A stretch of DNA of 37,615 nt, from the NCBI GenBank assembly GCA_033557685.1, contig JAWQRN010000119.1, positions 1 through 37,615 on the forward strand. The letters are read 5' to 3'. Below are positions 1 to 10,524 of this stretch, piece by piece. The notes beneath the pieces are model-generated. The model was not told the DNA's origin and made no database searches. It saw nothing but the letters and a program-made list of their open reading frames with translations. The DNA is from Sperchopsis tessellata (Eukaryota; Arthropoda; Insecta; Coleoptera; Hydrophilidae). Position numbers and translations under genes: made by a program. Position 1 is the stretch's first letter. Each line of letters opens with the position of its first letter.

Positions 1-425
1 GCCCAGAAAACATCTATTGATGACCTCAGACAGAGGACAACTAACTACCCCTCCCACCTGCCTCAGAATCTCTAGTGAATCCATGAACATCCCGAGTGCT
101 CTTTGGTTTAATTAACTTTATGATATTCAATATCTCCACTTCTGTAGTATAGAAAGATGACCCAAAGCCCTCAAAATGATGCATTAACTCAGTTCCACAT
201 CCCTAACCGAGTTCATCGGTTCTATTCCAATCTGTGAAAAGTATTCATTAAAATCATCAGCAGTCAGGCAAGTACCTGCAGCAGATTCACTTCGTCCCAC
301 TCTACCTCCCTCCGAATTAATCACTCTCTAGATAGCCCTCTGCCTGTGTGCTGCATCCTGTATCATTCCAGAAACCTGGCTCCTCTTCTCCTGAACTTTT
401 CCAACATAGTTCTTTACATAAGGAA
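1..425 (-). pseudogene. Non-LTR retrotransposon RT fragment (decayed)
   Basis: Read on the minus strand, this stretch gives the N-terminal approach to a non-LTR reverse transcriptase. A basic linker is followed by DDFNEYFSQIG (about 260-225), then, after a frameshift near 205, a segment with the pattern TEVE-I--IIKLIKPKST-DVHGF, then PLSEVINRCF close to position 10. This order (FNEYF, K-K-S-D--G, PL--IN-CF) is characteristic of CR1/jockey-type RTs just before the first catalytic block. The frame carries stops and at least one shift. The relic runs off the left edge, so the catalytic palm would lie outside the window. The clade is not resolved. Confidence 0.7.
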
Positions 426-1900
426 GAAAAATATGTACTATTGGACATTCTTGACCTTGTAGCTTTACTTCTATTTTAGATGAAGATAAAAAAAAAAACT
501 CATGTCCGTTTCTTATTTGACTTGCTTATTTTGGATTTGTTTAAGAGGTTTGATGGCAACTTATTAGACTTACCATTTCTTTAATAAAAACATTTTTTCT
601 TAGTTTTCTAGAAAAAGTTTTCTCTTGAAGTCATGTATTTATATATCACTCTAGCGTGGGTTGTGGCACGTTCAAAGATTTGGAACTTTTTTAGGTATCC
701 CATTTGCTTCTCCGAAAAGTTTTTACTACAAAAATCTAATTTTCTTTACTCTGTCTTTCCTTTCAGCTTAAAAATCGTAAAGCCAATTAAGTATAATGTA
801 TTCTGAATATAGGGTATAACATATTAGAGCATCAATACAGGAAATATAGCACAAACAAATTTCTAAAACTAAAAATATAACATAATGCATATTTTTTTAC
901 TAAAATAAAAATATATTTGAATGCTTACCTTTTTTCAGGTATTATTATCGTCCAAATTTGCAACAAAATAATTTTCTAACTATTAATTACCTTCAACTTA
1001 TTCCAATCAGCATGATCTGAAATTTTAAAGAATACTGATCGACTAGATTTAAGGTTGTAGCTAATATTATTATGCTACAGCGGTGTCAGGTTATATAGAA
1101 TGGCCCGACATCAAAATGCCGGTAGGAGACAACTGTGTGTTTGCTTACATATCTGTACGTTGCAGTACGAATATTTTTAATTATTAGAAACAACAACCTA
1201 TGATGCAGAAAAAGATGCCGGAAGTGAAACTATGTGCATTTCTGAGTTCCACTTATGCACTCCGAACATGTAGTGCACCATAAGCATTGTTTTATATATA
1301 TGCTTAGAGTCTAGGTCTAGTTGACTACGAGAGGTAGCTAATATATTTAAAAAGAGTTGGCTATCCCATATTAACCAATATCTTGATATAAGGTGACTTT
1401 CCTCTATTATTAGCATTAGTTTATTAGCACAAGGCACGTTACAGCGCAAGCCGTCCCTATTTAAGAAGTACGGGATCAAAAACTTTTAATTTATTGAAAA
1501 ACACTACTAGGTATAGCATGTGATACATCATTGAAATGGGAAAAAATGTCTATTTAATGAAATCATTGTCAGAATTACTATTCACAAATAAATTAAAAAT
1601 ATCTTTAAATTTTATAAAATAGTGACGGAGCTGTTACATTTTCAAAATTTATCATTTTCACGGATGAAATTTTAATAAGTAACTATTCTGAATTTCTAAT
1701 AATAACTGAGATACCCATGGCATACATGTTCCATCATAAAAAAGCCATCAGTTCTGCATTAATTTTTTATAATCAATTTGAATATGTAAACTGGTACACA
1801 GTTAGATGTACACACACAACTGAATTGTAATTGGATTTTTATGATGGAAGATCTTAAATTGTTTTTTTTTTTTACAAAACAATATACTTCTTAATAAATA
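426..1900. other. No recognisable gene
   Basis: This is AT-rich sequence with short homopolymer runs (poly-A near 488, poly-T near 1862). A 93-codon minus-strand open frame at 1198-1479 lacks stops but shows no domain I recognise, no splice context and no neighbour that would explain it. I do not call it a gene. Confidence 0.5.
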
Positions 1901-1902
1901 TA

Positions 1903-2072
1903 CAGTGTGCGTAAGATAAAAATTTCCACCATGGATATTTTAGTTATCTTACTAGCGGCAAAGGTGGTTAAATGGGGAGAGTTTTCCAGAACTGTAAGGC
2001 AATGTGAAATACCAGATTAGATTTTCTCTAGTTTTGTTTATTTCTGAGATGTTTGCAAAAACTAAAAATTTG
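1903..2072 (+). repeat. Left long terminal inverted repeat
   Basis: This arm pairs with 2494-2662 in reverse complement. Shared blocks include GATATTTTAGTTATCTTACT against GGTATTTTGGTTATTTTGCT near the tip, and GGCAATGTGAAATAC against GGCAATGTCAAATAC deeper in. Confidence 0.72.
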
Positions 2073-2493
2073 CATTCTATTGGAATCGTCCACCACATCT
2101 CAGGCAATAGGAGACATTCCTAGTCCCAGCCAGTGGTAGACAGGCTCATGGACATAAAACTCTGCAGATTGGTGGTTTTTATTTAGACAATACCTAGCAC
2201 TTCTCAGATCTGCAATGATGGATGAAACATCAGCAACAAGATAAGCCAACACATGATTATCTTTCGGAAAACCTGAAGATACTTTTTATATTACTTTTTG
2301 AAAAATTCACTTTAGTGCCACCCTTGATTTTGTACCAAATAAATGTAATTTTGTATTTTATAGTGATAGTTTTCTTGATTTTATTTCAAAAAATGTAATC
2401 AAATTATTGTTATTATACATCATTCTAAAGCTGAAAGTGTGTTCCTCAAAAATAAAGGAAGTAAAAAATTAAGAAACAGTCACAAGAAAATTA

Positions 2494-2662
2494 AAATTTT
2501 CAGTTTTTTGCTAATATTTCAGAAACAAATGAAATTTGGGAAAATCTATTCTGTATTTGACATTGCCATAAAATTTTAAAAAACTTTCCACATTTTACTT
2601 ACTTTGTATCTAGCAAAATAACCAAAATACCCATTGCGGACATTCTTATTTTAGGCACCCAG
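2494..2662 (-). repeat. Right long terminal inverted repeat
   Basis: Reverse-complement partner of 1903-2072. The outer edge is CACCCAG followed by the TA target duplication. Divergence between the arms suggests an old insertion. Confidence 0.72.
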
Positions 2663-2664
2663 TA

Positions 2665-3498
2665 TGTACAATAACAAGAGATGATAAATTGAATATCTTG
2701 TCAAAATAACTATTACTAGGTACAACAGAAGTTTCAATCAATAAAACTAAAAACATTCAACTGGTATAGGAATTCACTGATAATGACATAGTAAGACAAC
2801 TGTATTTGATTAACAAATTATGTGTGGCATAAATCAGGGTCCATTACTACACCTCAATGCCAAGTAAATCGCAAATAAAATAAAAACTTTTTATATGTGT
2901 ATAAATATATAATAATAATTTTACAGGGTAACAAGACTAGTTACGTTTGTAAGTAAATGTAATAATGGGTTTGATAATCCTTATTTTCTTTAATATAGGA
3001 GACCTGTTATAATATCCTTTATTCTAGTCTAATATTTCAGTATATATCTGCAAAGAAGACGAGAAGTATTAATTTAAGTTGACAATACATAAAATATTAA
3101 TTTTGAAAGTACTTGCATCAAACCATCCCGCAGTAGTTGTTAAAATAATACAGCTCAAAACACATAACTGGTCAAAAAAATTCAGTAACAAAGGGCAAAG
3201 CAAATTACATTATATTACACTTAAAATTATTTTACAAACGTCAAAATCTGCAAATATTTGCAACATAAAACAAGTTATAACCGGCCATCTGTAGACTTAA
3301 TATGGAAACACAAGAGGAAAGGCAGTTAGCTAATAATCTTTTTGTAAGTTGGTTTCAACTTCCAGCACGCTAACACCTTCAAAGTCTGCCATATGTCTAG
3401 TGGTTGCAAGATGATTTGGGCTTTCTCAGTACATCACTCCTGTGTTGGGTGATTGCCTGGGCGAGTCACTTTTCGTGAGGGTTTTTGTTGGATCTTTC
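2665..3498. other. No recognisable gene
   Basis: AT-rich sequence. The small open frame at 3079-3294 has low-complexity composition and no supporting signal. The last part (about 3300-3498) precedes the inverted arm of the Penelope-like element and has no matching partner on the far side. Confidence 0.45.
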
Positions 3499-4040
3499 AA
3501 GAATAATATACATCGAAAAAGACTAAAAGAAGTCTTTGCAAACAAGCAACAAAATTAGGTGCCACCATTTAATGTGAAGGATAGGTTCAATCCAACCAAA
3601 TACGTCGATATCAATCGATACTAGAACCGCTATCTAGCAACTAAACTGCGTAGCTCAAATAAATCTTAAAACAAAACAACAAGTACCCAATCAGTTATCA
3701 AACCAATGTAATACAACTAAGGAGGAAAAATGAACAATTGATTGTTCGCTCAATTAAACTAGAGAAGGGCCAAAGCAACCATAATTTGATTAGATGATCA
3801 ATTAAAAATAAAATACAACTTACAGAATATTCATAAATCATGCCAACAGAAAGTAAAGAAGTTAAAATAACCAGCAAAGTGTTATGATTTTAAGTAAGGA
3901 GCTGAAAGGATGTTGAGCTCTCTAACAACTGAATTAATTACAAGTATATCAAGAAAACTCATATCAACAAGTCAATATGTCCCCAAAGTGAGGGAGGACT
4001 ATATTGAATGACTAATAGTCAGTAATTGCTTCAACTATAA
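3499..4040 (-). repeat. Left inverted arm of the Penelope-like insertion
   Basis: Reverse-complement similarity to 5914-6281. Strong blocks include TACGTCGATATCAATCGATA (3601-3620) against the complement of 6173-6192, CTGCGTAGCT against AGCTACGCAG, and GTTAGAATAACCAGCAAAG-like sequence near 3861 against 6025. It is most simply the 3' untranslated tail of a second, reverse-oriented partial copy. The inner limit near 4040 is weak. Confidence 0.66.
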
Positions 4041-4084
4041 CAGTTCTATGAATAGAACATAATTTGATAAGAATTTTTATAAAA

Positions 4085-5720
4085 TTAAGTCCAAACTTGA
4101 TTGTGGTAATGTCTGATAAACAGAATGACACTGTGGTTTTGAATAGAGATAGTTATATTTCTCAGACCTTTGAACTTGTAAAAGATCCTTGTACTTCAAT
4201 AATGATCTTACATTAATTATTGAATGTAAAAAGAATATCTTGTTTGAGAAATTGAAGGATAAGGTTGTCATTATCCCAGAAACTTGTAGATCCTTAACTA
4301 CCTACCATTCTGTTGCTTCTAAATTATACTGCTGGCTGAATTACTTTCCAAAATTGTGTCTTCTTCATTTAGAGAATATAACTCTTATCCTATAAATGAT
4401 ACCTTCAGATTTACTAAGGTGATTAATAATTTTGTTATACCCAGCAACTTTGTAGTATTTTCACTGGATGTGGTTTCTCTATTCACTAATTATGTTCACT
4501 GAATTGTTTCTATTTTAACTAATTTCCCTTTACAATTAGTTGAAGTATCATTGAAAATTGGGATATTATCTCTCATAATTATGCTTTTTCTAAAGAGTTA
4601 TTTATTGAGACCATTGAATTTGTCTTCGGTTCCTCATATTGCTAATTTCAAGATAGTCTTTTATAAATAAACGTTTGTTACCCCCATGGGATCTAATCAT
4701 AGCCCCATTTTGGCAGAAATTATCATGAATACTTTGTTGCATAAAGTAGATAAAAAACCCATTCAAAATTCAATTCATGTATCAGTACATGTATGATATA
4801 ATTTGATCTATACCTGAGAATAGATCAGAGGTGGTTCTCAGTAGTTTTAATTTATTTGACCCCCATCTGCAGTTTACCATTAATTTGGAGTCTGTAAATT
4901 ATGTACTATTCTTAGACCCCAAGTTTTGTAGACAGGGTACTGCAATTAGTTTGGATTGGCACAGAAAATTATGTAGCTCGGGTCGTTATTTGCATTTTGA
5001 GTCGTATTATCCTGTAAGACTGAACATGAACATGGTTCGTTGTATAAAAAATCATGTTGAGAAGATTTGTCACCCTTCCTATTTGAATAAAAACCTTAAG
5101 ATTCTTCGTGTCATATTCTCCAATAACTCATACCCTACTAGCCTCCTATCAAGGCTTTTGTTGTCTCTCTCACTCCCTTCAGTGTTGGAGCAAGTTTCTG
5201 ATGATGTAATCAGTGTGAAATCACAACCACCCTACTCTGTGATTAAATACATTGGCTGTCCTTAAATTAAAAAAATTATCTCCTAAAGTAATGAACTATT
5301 TCAAGAACTTCAAGATCAGGATTGTTGACAAAAATGCCTTCCTTATTAATAAATATTATTCTAGAATGAAGGATAAGAACTTTGTATTAAATTAGAGTGG
5401 TCTCATCTACAAAATTCCTTATTGTGGATGTGAGTTGTCATGTATTGGTCAAACGGGTCAAAGGTTGAAATCTCGTATTGCTTGCACAAGTCTGATATAC
5501 TTCTGTGGCCCAAGCATTGTGTATTGGGTTCCCATTGTAAAGTGAATGATCATCTTGCTAAGTTTTGAGGGATAAGTGTCTTGAATATATAAAGTTGTAC
5601 TCAAAGAAGAAATTTCTTAGAGATGTGTCATATATTTGAGTAATCCTAATTCTATGAACTTTAGAAAAGACACTAAATCCCTAAGTGTGGAATGTAGACA
5701 TTGCAAATCTTGACAAAATT
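4085..5720 (+). pseudogene. Penelope-like RT with GIY-YIG endonuclease, decayed
   Basis: The translated pieces follow a PLE polyprotein in order. An N-terminal block, IVVMSDKQNDTVVLNRDSY, lies near 4100-4155. RT motif A, VVFSLDVVSLFTN, lies near 4455-4490. Motif B, TPMGSNHSPILAEIIMN, lies near 4680-4730. A damaged YxDD-like block near 4790-4815 reads YMYDII in a shifted frame. The thumb and linker, with SGRYLHFESYYP and later KNLKILRVIFSN, run through the 144-codon open stretch 4831-5265. The last recognisable part, YKIPYCGCELSCIGQTGQRL (5410-5469), is the start of a GIY-YIG nuclease domain, the enzyme pairing that defines this class. Several stops and frameshifts, together with the lost metal-binding aspartate pair, mean it cannot be active. 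Because GIY-YIG is present, it belongs to the endonuclease-bearing PLEs (Penelope, Neptune, Poseidon and relatives); I cannot choose among them. Confidence 0.8.
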
Positions 5721-5913
5721 CTGTTAATTATTTTTTTTGTTTTTTTTTTTTCAATGGTTTTATAGTTACCAATGATGCGATTGAAATTCCCCATTGCTTT
5801 CGACATACACCTGTAGTTTTGAGATTCAAAATGTGTAGAGACAATTTTCCACATAAAAGTCAGTTGCTATACCTTCCTTGGTTGTTTTGGTATTTGACTT
5901 TAAATTTTCTATT

Positions 5914-6281
5914 CCCATTTTAGGGACTTATTTATGACTATTTTTCTTAATACAGTTGTTCATACATTGTTAAAGGGCTCAACTTCCTTTCAGGTCCTAA
6001 TTTAAGATTATAACCCTTTGCTGGTTATTCTAACTTCTTGACTCTCCGCTGTTGGCGTCAATTGTTCATTTTTCCTTCTTAGTTGTATTGCAGTGGTTTG
6101 CCAATTGATTGTTGGTTTGTATTAAAATTTCTTTTAGCTACGCAGTTTAGTCACTAAATGGCGGTTCAGATATCGATTGATATCGACGTATTCAGGAGGA
6201 TCGTCCTCTCTTTCAGTTTAAATGGTAGCATTCATTTTTGTTGCTTCTTTGCAATTGCATCTTTTAAAGTGTATTATCTTG
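5914..6281 (+). repeat. Right inverted arm (3' tail) of the Penelope-like insertion
   Basis: Lies just after the GIY-YIG remnant, so it represents the element's 3' untranslated region. It pairs with 3499-4040 in reverse complement. The best-conserved part is ATCGATTGATATCGACGTA near 6174-6192. Confidence 0.66.
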
Positions 6282-6786
6282 TTTAAATTGTTTTTAGTAC
6301 CGTTTTTTGTGTATATTCTCTGTGGTTTATTTGACGTAGATCATTGACCTTATTTTTTCGATGGTTACTCATCTTTTGTTAAAAGCACATGGTTTTGGCT
6401 ACAGGAAAGCCAATATAATGTTTACATGTATGGAGAAGATGACTTCGTTCCACCTTTTTCTCCTTTTGAGAGGTCCTATTTCAGTGGGAGCGATTGCAAA
6501 ATTGAAACCTTTCGATAGAGTAGAGGTAGTATGTGTATTGAGGAAATGTTGTGCACGGTGCTAAGAGGGTTGTGGTCATGTAATTGCGGTGTTTGTTTTT
6601 TGTGTAGTTTGTTAAATATGTCTACATGTGTCCGAGTCTTTTTTCTAGTATGAAGGCAACATGCTCGTGGGCCATCTTGTCTATTTTGTCCCACAGAATC
6701 CAGTGGATAGTATTACCGAGTTGAAGGTGGATGTTCATTAAATGGCAGTTTGTGTAATCCAGCACATATTGGGCACATCAGATGGA

Positions 6787-6895
6787 GTTATTGAGAAAGG
6801 CTGGCTCTTGTTAGGATCTTTCTCGTAAATTGGTTGTGTATATACACCATCAATTTACGAGGAAGATCCTAACGAGAAGCAGCCTTTCTCTTCAA
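6787..6895. repeat. Near-perfect hairpin, 46-bp arms
   Basis: The left arm 6787-6832 and right arm 6851-6895 are reverse complements with only a few mismatches. The core GTTAGGATCTTTCTCGTAAA faces TTTACGAGGAAGATCCTAAC. The 18-base loop contains a further small stem, TGTGTATATACAC. The arms are far better conserved than the surrounding PLE relic, so this is either a young foldback or a retained structural part of the element's 3' region. Confidence 0.85.
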
Positions 6896-7057
6896 CGTAA
6901 CGTTAAGTCCATCATTTGACCAATTTCAGTCATTCGCTGACTATGTCTCTGACTGGCTGATCTGATGATGGTCGAAGGATATCTTCTCAGAATGAAGAAG
7001 CACATATGTGGGATAAAACTCGAAAGTCTCCATAATACACCCACGAAAGCATCCGAA

Positions 7058-7063
7058 CATATA

Positions 7064-7095
<32 letters not shown>

Positions 7096-7160
7096 CATAT
7101 ATATATATACATATATATATATATACATATATATATATACATATATATATACATATATGT
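7058..7160. repeat. AT-rich microsatellite (TA)n / (ACATATAT)n
   Basis: About 100 bases of TA dinucleotides interrupted by C at roughly 8-14 base spacing. The open frames that cross it on both strands are artefacts of this repeat. Confidence 0.97.
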
Positions 7161-7487
7161 ATTATAAATTTCGTGGAATCTTGTGGTATTTGACATAGTG
7201 GCTCTTAACGTTTTGAGAATTGGTTTTCTTTTTTATCAAAAGATATATTTATGCAAATATGTTTGTATAGTACAATTGTGTTAAATATGGGTTTAATACA
7301 TTGTCAAAATTATAAAACTGAAAAAATTAATAACACAAAAAGCTGCACCATGGAAACATGAAAAATAGCTTAGAATTCAGACTATTGAAATTATCTTTCA
7401 CTGCTCATTATGTTTTTGTTTCGTTTCTGCTGTTTATTTAATTGCTGCTTGCATCAGCCACAACGGCAAAGACAAAATGCCTATATA

Positions 7488-7722
7488 TGACAATAATATA
7501 AATACAAAAGTAAGTTTGCAATATTTCAGAACTTCAGCCATTGAGAAGAAAGTGCTTACAATAGATGGTAGAACTATCAACTTTCTATCTGCACATTGTA
7601 TGCAATTTATACCTCTAAAGGCACCGAAGAGGTACAGGGCAAGTACTGAAATAGCTATATGTCTGCGAACAGACATCTTCGGTAGATCTCACAAACTTAC
7701 TTTTGTAATAATGATATTATCA
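7488..7722. repeat. Short segment between ~32-bp inverted repeats (possible MITE)
   Basis: Left arm 7488-7519 and right arm 7691-7722 are reverse complements over about 32 bases, sharing ACAAAAGTAAGTTTG. The enclosed 171 bases hold overlapping open frames on both strands that resemble nothing known. No clear target duplication is visible, so it could be a small inverted-repeat element or a chance foldback. Confidence 0.42.
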
Positions 7723-8235
7723 GAAGTTACTATTATTAGAACAGTATTTGAAGAAAAAATAATTATTCAAAAATAAAAGTCAACAGCTACTCTTTTAAGT
7801 TTTCCTTTTCCAAAAAAATATATTCATGTTATACCCTCCTATTAAAGTTTGGAGAATAATTTGTTTCGACCAAATGGCCAGTCACGTTAAGTCTTGACTC
7901 GCCAGAGCAGGTTGAGTCGTGGTCGAATCACGGTTGCAGCGAACTTTCAATCGAACAAAATTGCAAGTGGGCATGTCATGGATTTGGACCTGAATGGGTC
8001 GTGGGTGTTTAATCGCAATAGCAGAACAGAATGTGGACATCTACCAAATTTAAATATTGTATTATTGGCTCTATATAATTTTTAATCTACCTGTTGTTTT
8101 TATAGCAATGTGTATTTATATTCTATTTTTACTTGACAATAAAATATATTGAAAAAAGTTCTTTCTTTCTTAACAATTCTGTCTTTGTGTTATCCTGCCC
8201 GAATTCTATTTTCTTTTCTAATAACCAGAATCATT
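7723..8235. other. No recognisable gene
   Basis: Contains a locally GC-richer patch (about 7870-8030, including GGTTGAGTCGTGGTCGAATC) ending near AATAAAATATATT at 8138. It could be the body of an unrecognised repeat, but I cannot place it. Confidence 0.4.
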
Positions 8236-8249
8236 CTTCCATAAAGTGT

Positions 8250-8760
8250 TTGAAACTCTTTCTTTCGCTTATGGTGTGGCATATTATCGAGTATTATTAA
8301 TTACATGCCTTCTAGCGTGCTTAAGACATTAAGGAACGATTTTTCAAATACATCAAAGTAGTTCCCATAATAGTTCTGCCCAAAGCAATGACAAATGACT
8401 TATGTTACTAAACACTGACACAGGTGCTGCATGTTATGGTTCTTTACATGGAAACATAATGCAAAGTTCCTATGTTCATACATGTGAGGATTAACGTCAA
8501 AGTACTTAAAAAAATTAAAAGTTCGGTGATTAATATTTGTTTTTGGTATGGAATTAAATACCATAATACATATTGAGTCATTATATTTTGTGCAATAATG
8601 ATGGAAAGCATTACTTAACTTTGGTAGCTGTTTAATTTTGGCGTACTTTATATCTCTTGATTTCTTGCTGTATAGAAGTATAATATTCATTTATAATCTT
8701 AGGAGGTGTATGATTTGGTACGTAATTAATGTTTCAAGCATTTTGATCAAATTGAATTCA
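8250..8760 (-). pseudogene. Possible non-LTR RT C-terminal tail
   Basis: A 96-codon minus-strand open frame (8400-8690) contains HHYCTKYNDSICIMVFNS followed by a block ending in RTFNFFKYFDVNPHM. This resembles the tail that follows the thumb in many CR1/jockey-type RTs: a HNYNTRNKD-like motif, then a short block ending in a F-xLP-I pattern. No catalytic RT block is visible upstream on the same strand, so only the tail would remain. The resemblance is by pattern alone and could be coincidental. Confidence 0.35.
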
Positions 8761-9185
8761 GAAAATATGTGAAGTGGTGCACTGATTAATATTCGTTTTC
8801 AAACAAGTTAGTTTGAATTTAGATTTTATTCAATTTACATTAGTATTAGTATGAGTAAGTTTAATTTAACTTGATGTACCTACCTGCATGCAAATACTAG
8901 TGGTATATTTTATTAAAACTATATTATGATACATATATTACAAGTAAAGACTCTTTATTATACCTCTAGAGGAAAGAGAAATGGAAATGTTTGTATAATT
9001 ATGTTATTGTAAATATGCAAAAAAATGTCTTATTACAAATTGCGTCTTGATTGAGCATGATGATAATGCATTTTTTCTGCTGATGGAACTCTTTCTTAAA
9101 CTATATTTACTAATTTATCTTCTTAGATTTGAACTATTTGTCATTGTTTATTTACAACATAATACTATAGTTATGTATAATTAAT
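8761..9185. other. No recognisable gene
   Basis: AT-rich sequence between two minus-strand RT relics. I see no coding, repeat or RNA signal in it. Confidence 0.5.
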
Positions 9186-9189
9186 TCTC

Positions 9190-10520
9190 ATAGCTTGGTA
9201 TTCTTCAAGCGACAAGTTTTGTCAATGCTGCTAGGTTCTAGATTCACATGGTTATGCAGTCGGACTTCATGAATTTGTAAGTCATGTCTGATGTCAGCAT
9301 TCCTCTCAAAACTTGGGAGCTTGCACTATTGAGTAGAGTACTTTGTTTTTGAATGTTGGATTTAGCTGTGCAGCCCCAGAGAGGGTTATCTTAGAGCCAG
9401 ATTGGTTTCAGTACTTGGTTGTAGACAACTAACTGGTTTGGAATTGACAAGTTGCTGTTATGACCCAGAAACTTGTACTCTCTGAACTTAATGTCAAGTT
9501 GTGCTTGTTTCATTTTGACGTATGTGTTCCAGTTTAGCCTTACATCCAGATTCATCCCAGATACTTAGTGTGGTCCTCATTGGCAATGCTCTTTTTGTTG
9601 ATCATGATTGGCTTTAACTTTAATAAGTTGACATGAATCAATTTATCTTTATTCAGCCAGCTACCCCATTTGTTTGACCAGTTGGCGAACAAGGTTACTG
9701 CTTCCTGGACTTTTAAAGTTGCTTCTGGCAATTTAGTTCCAGTTGCCAACACTGCCGCGTTGTCAGCAAACATAGCAGATGTAGTGTTTCGGTTCGTTTG
9801 GATATCGGATATATATAATAGGTATAAGACCAGTCCCAGCAAACTTCCTTGCGGAACTACTGCTTTGATTGGTTTGAGTTGTGAGAACTCATAATTTTGT
9901 TTGATTCTAAAGTACCTGTCTGTCAGATATGACTCAATCAGTTTTTAATATTTTCCAGGCAACATATGGTCCAATTTTCTCAAGTAAACCTTTGAGCCAG
10001 ACGCCTGTTCTACATCCAAGAAGACTGCTCTACAGAATTTTTTCTCTTATAGAGCCTTTGCAATAACAAGTTATTCTTTGGATTTAGTCTATTGTGGAGT
10101 GTGCGTTCCGAAAGCAAAATTGGTGGTTAGGGACATACTTGCTAATTAGGGGTTATAGTCTCTTTAATACTTTCGAACAATTTCTATATTATTGGTAATA
10201 AGCTTATTGTTTTGCCTGGTTTTGGGATCAAAATAACTTGCTCTACTGCATACCGTTCTGTGGCAACTCTTACAATATAGTTGCAGTTGTTAACTCAAAA
10301 CCAAAAGTTTTGTTTGAGTTAATTTTTTTAATTTTAATTTTAATCTCCTACAATGTCGTTGGTGATATTGAGCACTCGTGTTCATTTACATGTGGTTCTT
10401 CATCCCTGTTGTTGGCATCAGTCAGGTTTGGCGTGAAAATTGTTTCAGGTGTTCAGCGAATGCTTCTGTTTTGTCTAGTTCACTTCTCAGCCAGGTACCC
10501 TCACCCTCCTTAATTGGAAA
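9190..10520 (-). pseudogene. Jockey-like non-LTR reverse transcriptase, decayed
   Basis: On the minus strand, starting near 10510, the sequence gives TWLRSELDKTEAFAEHL, a pre-RT linker of the jockey type. It continues with AVFLDVEQASGSKVYL (motif A, near 10005), IESYLTDRYFRIKQ, AVVPQGSLLGLVLYLLY (motif B, near 9840) and AMFADNAAVLATG (motif C, near 9775). Here the catalytic aspartate pair is FADN instead of FADD. A thumb follows, with TKYLG, LNWNTYVK and LKPIWL near 9550-9390, then a C-terminal region rich in basic residues down to 9190. Stops occur in every part, and the DD to DN change alone should abolish polymerisation. The upstream endonuclease and ORF1 are absent, so this is a 5'-truncated copy; a hAT relic begins where it breaks off at about 10520. 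Confidence 0.88.
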
Positions 10521-10524
10521 ATAT

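Larger units (their letters stand above)
1903..2662. mobile_element. 760-bp non-autonomous DNA transposon with long TIRs
   Basis: The segment starts CAGTGTGCGTAAGATAAAAA and its reverse complement starts CTGGGTGCCTAAAATAAGAA. The two ends keep aligning inward for about 170 bp with perhaps 70% identity by eye. Each end is flanked by TA (1901-1902 and 2663-2664), as expected for a TA target-site duplication of the Tc1/mariner type. The central part (about 2073-2493) has no coding potential that I can see, so it looks like a non-autonomous element or MITE. Assignment to a family rests only on the TA duplication and the ends. Confidence 0.72.
3499..6990 (+). mobile_element. Penelope-like retroelement relic between inverted arms
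   Basis: A plus-strand Penelope-like element (PLE) coding remnant at about 4085-5720 lies between two inverted arms, 3499-4040 and 5914-6281. On the right it continues through a non-coding tail and a strong hairpin to an AT microsatellite at 7058. PLEs are known for complex ends in which a partial second copy sits in reverse orientation, and this layout fits that behaviour. The right limit is uncertain: the tail near 6960-7035 holds a CTGATGATGG...CGAAAG sequence of the sort often seen at PLE ends, so the element may reach 7057. Confidence 0.68.

Noticed and set aside
1198..1479. 93-codon minus-strand open frame
   Set aside because: No domain, splice site or context supports it, and an open frame of this length can occur by chance in 37 kb.
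6892..7198. Three overlapping open frames on both strands rich in Tyr and Ile
   Set aside because: They are translations of the TA microsatellite.
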